A DNA stretch of 64,000 nt from Letharia columbiana. Its lineage: Eukaryota > Ascomycota > Lecanoromycetes > Lecanorales > Parmeliaceae. The stretch covers positions 186,001 to 250,000 of the forward strand of contig NW_023501077.1 in NCBI RefSeq assembly GCF_014066305.1. The letters run 5' to 3'. Within the stretch, counting starts at the first letter, position 1. Each line of letters opens with the position of its first letter. This document shows positions 1-11,235 of this stretch, piece by piece. The notes under the pieces were generated by a model. It did no database searches and was not told where the DNA came from. It saw only the letters and a list, made by a program, of their open reading frames with translations. The position numbers and the translations under genes were made by a program.

Positions 1-1
1 C

Positions 2-475
2 CAGCGCCCCCAGGTTCCAATTATGGGCATCGATGGGACCGTCATAGAAAGTGTCGCCACAGTTGTTGCCGACCACATCATGCTCCTAGGTCTTTTAAGC
101 TCTGGCGCTCCATTGTCTGTCACCTTCCGTCGTGGACCTCCATTTAAGGGTACGCCCGGCTTCATATGGTCGATCCATGGCGAAAAGGGGGAGATCCGGA
201 TCACGGCGACTGGGCCCGCACTGCAGGCCAATGATGATGAAACAAAGTTGACGCTCCACACTTTCGATCAAGAAGAAGTCGAAGTTATCGAATGGGATCG
301 GCATTTCAAAGACCCGCCACGACCGGCTCGGAATGTGGCCGCAATGTATGAAGCATTCGCAAATCGAGAGACGGAGAAGTATCCGGATTGTACCCACGCG
401 GTGCTAAGACATAGGCAGATTGAGGAGGTATTCAAAAGTGCTGAGGAGGGTCGAAGGGGTGTGTATCTAGGATGA
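2..475 (+). CDS. Gal80-like NAD(P)-binding oxidoreductase, C-terminal part
   Basis: The reading frame is open to the left edge, so the gene starts outside the window and only the last ~157 residues are seen, ending at a TGA at 473-475. The segment looks like the C-terminal alpha/beta domain of the Gfo/Idh/MocA oxidoreductase family, in particular the fungal Gal80-like branch. Features typical of that branch are a stretch on hydrophobic strands around FRRGPPFKGTPGF and the terminal helix with RHRQIEEVFKSAEEG. Gal80 itself is a non-catalytic repressor of Gal4 in yeast; most filamentous-fungal homologues are uncharacterised oxidoreductases. The Rossmann N-terminus, which would decide between enzyme and regulator, lies outside the window. 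The family call is fairly sure, the function is open. Confidence 0.7.
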   Translation, partial: QRPQVPIMGIDGTVIESVATVVADHIMLLGLLSSGAPLSVTFRRGPPFKGTPGFIWSIHGEKGEIRITATGPALQANDDETKLTLHTFDQEEVEVIEWDRHFKDPPRPARNVAAMYEAFANRETEKYPDCTHAVLRHRQIEEVFKSAEEGRRGVYLG

Positions 476-1001
476 ATCTTCTGCAGTGGCACCTGTCGTA
501 CGGAGGCAGTAGACAAGCCGTCAAAAGATGTGGGGATTCTGTGTGCTAGTTTGCGTTTGGTCTTGCATAACAAGCTAATTGACAATCACATCGAACGTAC
601 TACTTGGTGAATGATTCGTAAACCCATCTCACTTGCCCGATCCTTTCCCTATTTGAAAACCTTGATGGAACAAGCCAAAGTACCATTACTTTCCGGCATC
701 TGTTCATTTGCTACTCCGAGGTTCACCAACCGACACAAATGCCTGCCACAAGAAGACGCCCCACGCTCCGTCCACTACTTGTACGACGTCCTCGCCATAT
801 TGTACAATAGCTTCCATCAACAAGCCATCTTATGCCTTGCCAAGCATCAATAGCAGAGTCCAGAAGTGCTTAGAAACCGAGTGCTGCCTGTCGCCACCGC
901 AGGAGGCACGACCGGCTCCTGTGTCAACACCAGTGGTGACGACACTCAAAAATCGCAACACACGGCAGAACATCGATCCAAGCAGGCCCCTGTAGTCTCG
1001 C
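476..1001. other. Intergenic gap, convergent 3' ends
   Basis: This gap lies between the 3' ends of the Gal80-like gene (+) and rad21 (-). It holds only short open frames (for example 611-853 +) with no recognisable protein and no splice structure. I see no promoter-like element, RNA gene or repeat in it. Confidence 0.5.
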
Positions 1002-2922
1002 CTAGGAGATGGCAACGACGGCAGGTGCGACCATTTCTTGCTCTGCAATCTCCCCACCAGCTTCTGTCTCGGCCCACGAACCCCACAACCCTCTTTTCGC
1101 ACGGATGCGTAAAGGTCCGGAGAGAGTGTCTTCAGCTTGCTCAACCTTGACAGCATCTTTAGTTGCCAATACTAGCACTTCGAAAAACATCTTCGTTGCA
1201 TCAACTTTGCTGGTGGTATCTTCAGGGAGCAGCTGCTGGAACAGGATGTTGGCCTTCTTCTGCTGAGATGGGCTGCCGTCGGCGGAGGATCCAAAACGGT
1301 CACGGAGAAGGTGTACTGCATGCTTTGTGCCCTGAGACACAGCTCCTTGCTCCATTGGGTGCAACAAAGGAGCAGTGGTGTCGTCGAATTGATCTCTTGC
1401 AGCCTCATCGTCTTCTTCATCGTCTTCGCGTCCGGCCAAGCCAGGACCTTCATCATCATGCGCAGGAAGGAAGCCGTCATCGGCTGGAAGGTCAATCGCT
1501 GCAGATTGCTCTCGTGCTGCAGCACCGCCGCCAAGGCCAAGACCTTCATCGGAAGCGCCGAACATGTCGTCCTCGGGGATCTCGAGTTGCGGCATATCGT
1601 CCATGCCTGCTTGGGCTTCGTCCTCGCCGACATCCGCGACACCACTGTCACGCTTTCTCTTCAACTCGCCTGATTTTCTGACTACCTCGATAGATAAGAT
1701 GCCTCTGAGCTCGGGTGCCCATCCCTTGGCCCGACCTTCGCCCATAATATTTGAAACAAAGTCGCCGTTCTTCTGCATGTTCATCAAGTTCAACAACATC
1801 GGGTCTCGGGACAAGTAGGAAGCTGGCTTAAGAATCGCTGATCTATCTACCTGTTGCTGCTTGATCTGAGTCGAAGAGAGCATGGTTTCTGAGTCTGTTT
1901 GAATGATTTTCCTTTTCTTAGCTTTATGGGTCGCTTGGTGCATTGAGGTTTCCTCTCCCTCTTCGTTGATGTTGGTAGCATCAAAATCGCGCACAACACT
2001 CGAACGAACCGAAGACAATGGCGATTGAGATGCTCTCTGAAGACGAGGATCAGCAGGGACAGAGGGTCCTGTAAGTGCATCATCCATTGGCAGTATAAAG
2101 TCATCTGCATCATCGAGTAGCATGCGACCACTGTCAGGCATTTCATCATCGCGATCTTCAATTAGAGATGGTACTCGGCTGCTCAGCCGGGTTCGTGTGT
2201 TCTCGTCGTAGCCAAAGTCATGCTGAAACTTGTCCTCGTCCCCTATGAGATCATCTTCCAAGCTTCTGGGGGGAGGTGCCTTGCGTCCGACCTCGATACT
2301 TGGCCCGTCGTCGAGTCCGAGATCGAGGTCTAGATCAATGTTCATGTCTTCTTCATCGAATTCGGCCCTTTCATCCCTGGGAGGTTCATGGCGCCCGATT
2401 TCAATGCTCAAGGGATCTGAAAGCACTTGACTGTTCCAATTCAGAGGGTCGTCCTTCTTGGTGCCGAAATCGATGTTCATAGGGCGGAAGTCGAGTAGGG
2501 AAGGGTCGAGATCGGGCATCATTGGATCACTAATTCTATCCGCTACTGTAAGGGCAGCTGCGCTGGGCATGTTTAGATTGGCCGGAAGATCGACGTTTCC
2601 GGGACGGAAAGCCTGAAGTTGTGAACGATAGTACGAGTGATGGAGCACCTTAACTTACCATCTTGATTTTGAGCAACGCCTCATTGCAATCATCTAGGAG
2701 GTATCTTGCCTTCCGACTATAGATTCTGACCACACCCAGGAGTAGCTGGCCACTTAGACGAAGGGCCATCGGCGCCGTGCCTTGATCAACAATGGCGTTG
2801 ACGCTGCTCTCAATGTTGGATTGTAGAATATGTGTTTTTGATAGCTTGCGCTCCAAGTTGGCGGAAAGCCAGACGCGAGCCAGAGGCCCGGTCTTGGAGA
2901 GAAGAGTCTCCGAGTAAAACAT
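1002..2922 (-). CDS. rad21: Cohesin subunit Rad21/Scc1 (kleisin)
   Basis: Two exons: 2922..2659 and 2612..1002, joined across a 46-bp intron (gtaagt...cag) in phase 0, giving 624 residues. The protein starts with [20 protein letters not shown], the N-terminal Rad21/Rec8 domain that binds the Smc3 coiled coil. A long acidic, low-complexity middle follows (runs such as [13 protein letters not shown]). The C-terminus carries the winged-helix domain ([21 protein letters not shown]) that binds the Smc1 head. This is the kleisin that closes the cohesin ring and is cut by separase at anaphase. Mitotic Rad21 is preferred over meiotic Rec8 because of the conserved N-terminus and overall length. The ATG at 2922 was chosen over an in-frame non-ATG extension. 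The upstream gap to 3749 is a shared divergent promoter with pmr1. Confidence 0.93.
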
Positions 2923-3749
2923 TTTGGGCAACGACTGGATCAAAGAGCATAGAACCTTGTAGTAACTGCTGAAGCTGGACGTATCGTGCGCTCAATGTGG
3001 GAAAGACTCGCTCCAAGCTGCACTGTTGATAGGCGCGTCGATTGTGTACGTGTAGCAGGAACAACTTAATCAGCACTTGCAGCAACACTGGTCCTTGATT
3101 CCAGCGACAGACTGAGACGCGATTCAGTAAGAGTAGCAGTGGGTTTGCCGGAGCTGAGTCGTGCAATGCGCTGGAAGGAAAGGCAGGATGGGAATGTTGT
3201 GGCTGGAGCCGGGCGCTACTAAGTACTTACCCTAGGATGCAGTGTACCGGAGGATGCAATGAATATTTGCTATCTCTAAGATTATAACGAGCCCGTTTGC
3301 AGTATGGTCGTCCCAGAGGAACTTATTTTAACTGTTATTCGCTCACCAAATGGCTTCATCAAAGTGAATTTCCAAACTAGTACAGCTGCTGCTGGGTCTA
3401 TGTTTGGTGATGTTATAGATTACCGGTAATTTTGCATCCTCGGGTAAATTGCATCTCAACCCTCACGCTAAAGTCTTGCAATGTATTGTACATTGGAGTC
3501 CCGAGAACTATGTTTTGCGAACAATTCAAATAGAAGTATTGTCATTCACCGCAGCTTAAACATACATTCAGGCGATAGATATCTGCACTCTTTCTTTCGT
3601 CCCGCCCTCGGTACATTGCATGCGGAGACCCGAAGGTGGAACTCTCTGAACACCACGGACGAAGAGCATAGCATTCGCCAATCTGTCGGCAGCGGCACTT
3701 CGGGCTGAAGTGCGGCCGTCAGCTTGACTACCTTTCCGGTCATGAAATT
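2923..3749. promoter_or_regulatory. Divergent promoter region of rad21 and pmr1
   Basis: About 830 bases separate the two start codons, which face away from each other. The region must hold both promoters and both 5' leaders. I see no convincing TATA box and no long coding frame. It is AT-rich around 3240-3480. Confidence 0.5.
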
Positions 3750-6700
3750 ATGTCAAGACCTCATACTCCCTTACCTCTCCCCAATGGCCCCAACTCGAGG
3801 AACATGCACCAAGGCTCCAGGCCGGGGACACCCCGCCCCATGTTCTCTGGCTCGGTGAGAAATGGCTAACTACGACCAAATTTGTATCTGGCAGCATTGG
3901 CTGACTGCTTCTTCAGGCGGGCACCTCAGCATACTCCCTCCTCACCCCTGAAGAGACCCAGCAACGACTGAATACATCACTCACCCGAGGTCTATCCCCT
4001 TCTGATGCCGAAGCCAGGCTTCTCCAGCATGGGGCAAACGAGCTTCCACATGAAGAACCTGAGCCCTTGTGGCTTCGCTTCCTGAAACAGTTCAAGGAAA
4101 CTCTCATATTGCTCCTACTGGCTTCTGCTGTCGTGTCTTTCATCATGGGCAATCTGGACGACGCAGTCAGTATCACTATCGCTGTGACAATCGTAGTCAC
4201 GGTTGGTTTCGTACAAGAGTATAGATCAGAAAAGTCCTTGGAATCTCTCAACAAGCTCGTCCCGCACTATGCTCATCTCATCAGAGGTACTCCAGAAGGC
4301 AAGAGAAGACTTGGTCAAGATTTACAAGAAGGAATTGAAATGGAGCCAATACCCAACGGCTCCGTTTCCTCCCTCGGGACGGCGTCAACCACCGTCCCCG
4401 CCCGTCAATTGGTCCAAGGTGATTTAGTCATTTTTTCCACAGGAGATAGAGTACCTGCAGACATACGGATCACTAGTGCGGCAGATCTATCCATCGACGA
4501 GTCAAATCTGACTGGGGAGAACGAGCCAGCCTTAAAGCAAGCTGGTGCACTGGATCGCGCACAAGCAAGGCCAGCCCCATATGGCCGGTCTCCATCACCT
4601 TCATACGCCTCGCCAGCAGCAGGAACTGTAGGGGCGGACATAAGGCTCAATGAACAAGTCAATATTGCTTTCATGGGTACGCTGGTTCGGTCGGGACACG
4701 GTCAGGGTATAGTCATAGGTACTGGAGCCGGCACAGAGTTTGGTGGAATCTCAGCATCGCTGCAAGAAATCGAGAGCCCTCGAACGCCTCTACAACTCTC
4801 AATGGATCGCCTCGGGCAAGAGTTGAGTTGGATGTCATTTGGAGTCATTGCACTAATAGTTATAGTTGGACTATGGCAAGGGAGAAAACTACTGGAGATG
4901 TTTCAAATTGGGGTTTCGCTCGCCGTGGCTGCTATACCTGAGGGTCTTCCGATCATCGTGACAGTAACGCTTGCTTTAGGCGTTCTGAGGATGTCTAAAC
5001 ATGGCGCAATTGTTAGGAGACTACCGAGCGTGGAGACCCTTGGCTCAGTGAATGTCGTTTGCAGCGACAAAACTGGTATTTTCCCTACTTGACCAACTAC
5101 CGACGGATATTGATGCAGGCTCCAGGCACATTAACCCTGAACCACATGACAGTAACAAAGCTGTGGCACTTCGACGCACCGTACCCCATTGAGGTAAACA
5201 TAGACTTGGTGTCCGCGTCACCCGACCCTGCTACGCGAACAATACTGCGGGTCGGCAATATTGCTAACAACGCTCGACTGTCTCGCGCTAATGCGAGCTC
5301 ACCGGCGACTGCATCCTCTGCCGCGATCATGTCGTCAACACTTGGCCAGGACCCAAACGCGGTCAGCGCCAAAAGCCGTTGGGTTGGTCAGCCGACAGAT
5401 GTTGCTATCTTGGACCTTCTGGATGCTTTCGGCGAGGACGACGTTCGCGATCGGATCGGAGCACGAAGTGCAGAGACGCCGTTTAGTTCTGAACGGAAAT
5501 GGATGGGAGTAGTCATCGCGGCTAACCATGGTAAAGATTTAGGAAACGGAGTCGAAGTTGCCTACATCAAAGGCGCTCTGGAACAGGTCTTGAAGCGATG
5601 TGATACTTACATCTCCAAAGACGGAAAGGAGATCGTTTTGGACGAGCCAAGGCGACAAGCCGCCATTTCTGCTGCAGAGAAGATGGCAGAGGATGGCCTC
5701 AGAGTCTTAGGGTTTGCAAGCGGCTCGAACAGAGATGCCACAAGATCGGCCAAGTCTGGACAGGCTCCAAGTCGTAGTGGCACACCGCGACCAGGTGTCG
5801 CTCGTGATGGTAGCCGTCAATCAAACGAAGATGCGTACCAGGGCCTTGTGTTTGCTGGAATAGTTGGCATGAACGATCCACCTCGAAAAGATGTTGATAA
5901 GTCGATACGGCGGCTAATGACAGGCGGCGTCAAAGTCATTATGATCACTGGGGATGCTGAGACAACGGCCGTTGCTATTGCAAGGCGCCTAGGAATGCCT
6001 CTTAGCTCCTCGAGGGCAGGGTATCGACCGGTTCTAAGAGGTGACGAGCTAGACCAGATGTCTTCAGAAGAGCTTGCTGACGCAATGGCTGGGACCTCGA
6101 TATTTGCCCGTACAAGCCCTGAGCATAAGATGAAGATCATCCGCGCTTTGCAATCTCGAGGCGATATTGTCGCAATGACGGGAGATGGCGTCAATGATGC
6201 TCCGGCTTTGAAGAAGGCGGATATTGGCATCTCCATGGGCCTCCTCGGCACTGATGTTGCGAAAGAAGCAGCCGACATGATCCTCACCGACGACGACTTT
6301 TCCACTATCTTGAGCGCCATCGAAGAGGGCAAAGGCATCTTTTACAACATCCAGAACTTCCTCACCTTTCAACTCAGCACCAGCGTCGCGGCCCTCTCTT
6401 TGGTGCTCCTGAGCACTTTCCTCGGCTTCAGCAACCCTTTGAATGCGATGCAAATCTTGTGGATAAGTAAGCCTTTCAACTTAGTTTTTGGACTCGGGGA
6501 TTGCAGCGCTAATTGCTATGACTAGACATCCTCATGGACGGTCCCCCTGCTCAGTCTTTAGGCGTCGAGCCCGTAGATCCTGCAATCATGAATCGACCAC
6601 CTCGTTCCAGAGCCGCACGTGTTCTCACTCGCCCTGTCATCCAGCGCGTTCTCACGTCCGCGACTGTCATCATGATAGGCACCTTTGGTATTTATTATCG

Positions 6701-7073
6701 AGAAATGTCGTCCGATAATACCGTTACCGCTCGCGATACCACCATGACTTTTACCTGTTTCGTCTTTTTCGACATGTTCAATGCCCTGACCTGCCGAAGC
6801 GAGGGCAAAAGTATTCTTAGAGGAGAATTGGCCTTGACAGGGAACCGCATGTTCAATTTTGCTGTTGGGGGCAGTCTGTTAGGCCAGCTCGCTGTCATAT
6901 ATGTCCCGTTTTTCCAGCGAATCTTTCAAACCGAGGGCCTAGCGCTGCGAGATTTGGGACTGCTAGCCGCGTTGGCCAGTTCAGTATTCTGGATTGATGA
7001 AGCGAGAAAGTATGAGAGGGCCAGGAATAGAAGGATTACAGGGCTTGGAGGAGGGTACAGCGCGAGTGTATGA
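3750..7073 (+). CDS. pmr1: Golgi Ca2+/Mn2+-transporting P-type ATPase Pmr1
   Basis: Four exons: 3750..3854, 3917..5075, 5126..6466, 6526..7073 (introns 62, 50 and 59 bp), 1050 residues. This P2A-type ATPase loads Ca2+ and Mn2+ into the Golgi. The N-terminal cation-ATPase domain has [20 protein letters not shown]. Transmembrane helices follow, including [16 protein letters not shown] (M4 with the PEGL ion-binding motif). The phosphorylation motif DKTGTLT has Asp419, with the second intron splitting the Gly codon of DKTG. Hinge motif [17 protein letters not shown] and the M6 motif [15 protein letters not shown] are present. The actuator-domain loop is longer than in yeast, with an insertion rich in Gly, Ser and Thr before [17 protein letters not shown]. 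The start ATG at 3750 gives [13 protein letters not shown], as in related fungi; an earlier ATG at 3742 is out of frame. Confidence 0.96.
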
Positions 7074-7419
7074 ATACTGTTTAGTACTGCCGTTGAGATG
7101 CATAATCTTTGTACATAGCATGGGAAGGCAATCAGCGCATACCCTCGTGTTTTGGAAGAACGATCATCGTTGGTCTAGTCAGATCCCGCCTTCAGCGTTT
7201 CGACCCCATCACGGCTCTCATAACTTGCGACCGAGTTTCCCTATACGCCTTGGCGAGCAAACCGTAAGGTGGAATGATACGTCCTGGCTGTCTTTGGACC
7301 CGGAGCTACCTCCATCATTAAAGCACAACGTGTCGTGATTTTTCCAGCCCAACCCATTATCTGAGCATGAGTTGTCCCACGAAGTCTGCCACCTTCACAT
7401 TTCATCACGATCAGACACC
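7074..7419. other. Intergenic gap, convergent 3' ends
   Basis: The 3' ends of pmr1 (+) and the coatomer zeta gene (-) face each other here. Only short chance frames are present. I see nothing else. Confidence 0.5.
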
Positions 7420-8077
7420 CTACATCTGTCTCATCCGCTCCGCCAATTTGTTTTTGCCAAACTCAAGCAAATTGTAAACGCCTTGTTCGCTGAAGTCCAC
7501 ACCTTTGATGTTCGTAACGTCCTGCGCCGGTGCCCTGCTGACCCTGCTCGCCACGACCACAGGATCAACTTCGAGTATGATGCCGTCGTCGACGATCTCG
7601 TCCATGGCGAGCGAGACGAGGTCATAGTTTTCTATCAAGGTGCGTTTGTCTGTGGAATTCCTGCAACGAAACCATGATTAGCTGCTTGAATAAGGATCGG
7701 GGACAGAGGAAAGCGGGCACGAACTTCAGTAATATGGATAACGAATCCCTCAGCGCCAGGACGACGCCGAACAGCAAAATCTCGTTTTCCTCCCCGCCGC
7801 CTACCACGTAAAGCATAACATCCCCCTCCATCTTGAAGACGACTACTCGGCCATCGTACAGTATGATGTCACTCGACTGCTTATTCGTCTTTTCCAGGAG
7901 CCCCTTCTCGAAAGCTTTTTGCTCCTTGATAGTTGGGTAGGGGTTGGCGCCTGGGTGGGACGTGCTATTTGGCGGGGCGTGGGGAGCAGAGTAGTATTTT
8001 GTGAGGATGCGGGAGCGGTCGTCGGTGGAGAGGATCAGGATGGCATTGACGGAGAAGAGAGACATGTTGGGCAACAT
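7420..8077 (-). CDS. ret3: Coatomer subunit zeta (COPI)
   Basis: Two exons, 8077..7725 and 7660..7420, with a 64-bp intron, give 197 residues, normal for zeta-COP. Zeta is the small subunit of the F-subcomplex of the COPI coat, which makes retrograde Golgi-to-ER vesicles. The protein is one longin-type domain: LFSVNAILILSTDDRSRIL at the start, then YPTIKEQKAFEKGLLEKT, SDIILYDGRVVVFK, and ENYDLVSLAMDEIVDDGIIL after the splice, which restores LLKNSTDKRT. The ATG at 8077 (MLPNMSLFSV) is the first in frame; a second at codon 5 would also serve. The gene ends convergently with pmr1. Confidence 0.94.
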
Positions 8078-8571
8078 AGTGGCGGTGAAGAGAGGACTCA
8101 ATGGGGGGAGGTTTGTAGCAGCAATTGGATATGGAATTGAATCTAGGAGATCTTCTGGGAGTCGTGGCCGACGGAAAGAAGCTAAAGAGCCCTCGGAGTC
8201 GGAGCTGAGGCTCTGCGGAACAATCCAGACTAAAGTGAGTACTACCTTAGTACTTAAGGTACCTCAAAGGTAAGGTACTTTACATGTATTCTATGGTTCG
8301 CTAAGGTAATCCCGGTCGCTAGTAAGGCGAGCCTTGTTCTTGGCGTATAATCTTAGGTATTTGCTTACATTTGCTCATGCGGGAAGTCTTCCCATCCATC
8401 ATGCTCCCGTGATACTCCTTGAGGCTTTTGCATTAATGGTGAGCTCTCTATATCTAACATATGTACATCCTGCACCTTCGATACAAGCGCCACGCCAATA
8501 TCTACCGGTACTCCACGCTGTTCCAGAAAAGACTTGTCATTGCTCTAGCCAAATACACAAAACGCCCAGTG
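8078..8571. promoter_or_regulatory. Promoter region of the coatomer zeta gene
   Basis: This gap lies upstream of ret3 and downstream of the STIMATE-like gene, both on the minus strand. Around 8231-8283 there is a dense set of AGTAC/AAGGTACCT words, partly palindromic (GTACTTAAGGTACCT). The same kind of word recurs near 11485-11510 and 31990-32010. Function is unknown. Confidence 0.4.
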
Positions 8572-9801
8572 CTACGAATCTTTTGCATGACCCTGTTGCA
8601 TCTTTGCTTTTCCTTCTTTTGACGGATCAGGGGGATTCTCGAGGTCGCCGCCACTTCCACTCCCCTCTCCATCAACTGCGGGATCATATTCGTCCAGTTT
8701 TCTGGGCTCCATTTTGAGCTTTGGCTTGTCCTTGCCTTCAGCGACCGTGATTTCCGCACCATCTTTAGTAGTCTCGTTCCCAGCAACGATACTACGTGCG
8801 CCGTCATAGTCTTCACCGTGAGAACGCCGCCGTCTGGTCTGACCATGTTCCTCAATGCTGTCTTCATCTCCGTCTTCGTGAGGAATAGGGTCATGGTCCG
8901 ATGGCTTCTGGTCCTTGATGAAGCTATCAATGATATAGTATTGTAGCGCATTCATCACAACGGGGAAGAATAGCATGACGAAGAAGACTTGCACCATCTC
9001 GTTGCCTTCCGTCCACCGTAGAGCCCAGTCACCGACTCGTATTATCCACGGGCATATCTGGAAGATGAAGAAGACACAGGCTTTCATTCCTAGCAGGCCG
9101 AGGAAGTAGATGAAGGATTGTTTGAGCCACCATTGCGTTTTTGGCGGACGACCGTAATTCCCAGACTGTATTGACTCGGGCGGATTGCCCAGAGGGGTGA
9201 GAGAGAAACCGTGCGTCAACAGTCGTAGAAGTACAACGAGGATTGGTATGCCGACAGTAGTCTTCAATGCAAGCATTATTTTCAGCCAACTATACATCAT
9301 CTCGGGAAGGCGGGGTTTGAAACTTACGTCGATAGCCAAGTTCAGCAAGTAGAAAGAGCAAGGGTTGGCCTGATAGTCGCCAGCTTTTATAGTCAGCTGC
9401 CCGGAAGACAACATCGACATTAGTAGGTTGGCAATGTGCAGCAATGCTGAGCCCACGACTTGCTTCGACGCGTCAAAAGCCCAGATTTTTATCGGTCGCT
9501 GAGGCCTTTCCCGCCATCGCTTAAAGACCAGTACTAGCAGTGCCAAAACTCCAAGAGCGCCTTGTATGAAGAGAGCAAAGGGGCCTAGCAGTGCACACTC
9601 CCCATTCTCCGCGCCTGGTCTCGACTCGCCGCTAGACGTCAAATTCATCGGAGAAGTCGGGGTTATGGTGGAAAGGGATGATGAATGCCTGAAGGTTGAT
9701 GCAGCAATGTATGAAAGAGTCGGCGAAAAGACCATTTCTACCATCTCTGCGGGTAACGAATGGGCAGCTGGTGTTGGCAGGACCACATCATCGGGCGACA
9801 T
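8572..9801 (-). CDS. STIMATE/YPL162C-family vacuolar membrane protein
   Basis: Two exons, 9801..9328 and 9261..8572, give 387 residues. The intron (66 bp, gtaagt...gaag) is a multiple of three without a stop, so an unspliced reading looks like one long frame. Splicing restores NLAIDTTVGIPILVVLLRLL, which is the family consensus. The protein belongs to the fungal vacuolar membrane family related to animal STIMATE/TMEM110, a regulator of ER-plasma membrane calcium contacts. The landmarks are GPFALFIQGALGVLALLVLV (TM1), then KRWRERPQRPIKIWAFDASKQ, and several further helices. The C-terminal ~120 residues are polar, with a basic RRRRSHGED patch and acidic runs. The role in fungi is not settled. 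The ATG at 9801 is the first in frame. Confidence 0.85.
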   Translation of the reverse strand: MSPDDVVLPTPAAHSLPAEMVEMVFSPTLSYIAASTFRHSSSLSTITPTSPMNLTSSGESRPGAENGECALLGPFALFIQGALGVLALLVLVFKRWRERPQRPIKIWAFDASKQVVGSALLHIANLLMSMLSSGQLTIKAGDYQANPCSFYLLNLAIDVSFKPRLPEMMYSWLKIMLALKTTVGIPILVVLLRLLTHGFSLTPLGNPPESIQSGNYGRPPKTQWWLKQSFIYFLGLLGMKACVFFIFQICPWIIRVGDWALRWTEGNEMVQVFFVMLFFPVVMNALQYYIIDSFIKDQKPSDHDPIPHEDGDEDSIEEHGQTRRRRSHGEDYDGARSIVAGNETTKDGAEITVAEGKDKPKLKMEPRKLDEYDPAVDGEGSGSGGDLENPPDPSKEGKAKMQQGHAKDS

Positions 9802-10611
9802 GATTCTTGGGGGACAGGTAGGCCGGGCTAGAGAAGCCAAAAGTTGGGTATACAGAGATAGGTAGCTAGCACCACGAAGGACAGTGGGTGAGTGGGTGAG
9901 TCAGTCGTGAGTTGGTGAACTTCTCCCGCGCCAAATTGTTGTATTCTGATTTCCAGTCCTGGGTGAGGGGCAAAGAGGCTCTTGGTCTGACGTACTTCAG
10001 GGTCTCCGGCGGCGAGGAGAACGTAAGGAAGGGTGGTTATAGAATAAGGACTCGGTCATGTAATTTCCAACATCTGATCAAATGCACGACCAAATAACAC
10101 GGATATCAGGGGGCGATGCAAAACAAGTAGCTGTTAATAACGCGGGGCGTTGAAAGCCTGGGATTGAGGCTGCAGGATGCAGACGCCCTGGACCAAGGGT
10201 GAAACGCCTCTGGTGGCGCCAATACTTGCCGTTTGCAGATCACATCAAGACCCATTCATCATATTCTCTAGGAGCTACACACAATAGAAGTACTCTGAAG
10301 AGCTTACTACTTCAAACATATGATATGCTTCACTTAGGGGGGACATGAATGAGAATGGGTGAAGCTCGTTCATCATTTGGAGCTAAGTTTGCAAGGTCTT
10401 GGTTTTCCTCAGCTTGAGTGCCCTCATGCCTCCAGCCAGGCATACTTTTGGCGATACCATTCTCCGTCGCACTACCTTAATTGACTTGGAACGCCTTACT
10501 CCGTGCTGTAACGTACAAAAGTCTCAGCAGAGAATAATAGATCGCTCGGCGAACCCTCGTGCGCGAAGTTCCTATCCAAAGGGATTCCACATATACCCCA
10601 GCACCCCAAGC
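9802..10611. promoter_or_regulatory. Intergenic region upstream of the STIMATE-like gene
   Basis: It contains the promoter of the STIMATE-like gene and the 3' end of the SF3b p14 gene. A short direct repeat of GTGGGTGA sits at about 9884-9901. No coding frame stands out. Confidence 0.4.
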
Positions 10612-11235
10612 TCAGTCAATGCCGTGCTGCTTTTTCAGCTTCTCCAAGTTCTCTTGTCTTTCAGCTAGATCTTCTTTTGATTTCGCCATCTTTTCTGGTT
10701 GGTGGTAGAGAACTGCACTCATTAGCACGAAAATAAATAAAGACATCTGTCTGTAGCATATTGTCTGACATACCGACCAGATAGCGATTCTGGAAATTGA
10801 ACCCATTCAACTTATCACATGCCTGCTTTGCGTCCATGACATCCTCATATACCACGAATGCGGTGCCTTTGGTATTGTTGGCGATGCCTTGCCGTATTTG
10901 CCTGTCCTATCGATCAGCCGCCGAACGACACATCAAAGACCCATTTTGGTCTACACGTCGACCGTAGGATATGGTCAAGAATACACGCACCGTACGGGCC
11001 CGAACTTTCCAAACAGATCAAACAAATCCTCAGGCGTGACATTATAGCTAGTCCGAGTCAGCAGGAAGACCGAAAACTGCGTAAAGAAGGCATTAGCTGA
11101 ACGCAAGGAAATCTGACCTCAAATTCTTTACGAATAGAGCCCTAAACGCTATGGTCAGCTGCTTGTAGCTTCTTTACCGACGCCAGCAGTAACTTACCGG
11201 TTTACTTCAGGGGCCAGCTTTCCACCGCGACTCAT
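10612..11235 (-). CDS. SF3B6: Splicing factor 3B subunit 6 (SF3b p14)
   Basis: Five small exons: 11235..11198 (38 bp), 11141..11118 (24 bp), 11047..10991 (57 bp), 10901..10774 (128 bp), 10712..10612 (101 bp). The introns are 56, 70, 89 and 61 bp. All phases agree and yield 115 residues, the usual family length. The protein is a single RRM with RNP2 LFVKNL and RNP1 KGTAFVVY, and ends in the conserved tail KLKKQHGID. p14 sits in the U2 snRNP, binds SF3b1 and lies close to the branch-point adenosine. The start is [13 protein letters not shown]. No single open frame in the genomic sequence covers more than the last two exons, so the gene is easily missed. Confidence 0.95.

Noticed and set aside
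611..995. Overlapping short plus-strand frames after the Gal80-like gene
   Set aside because: Low-complexity chance frames without start context, family or conservation signal.
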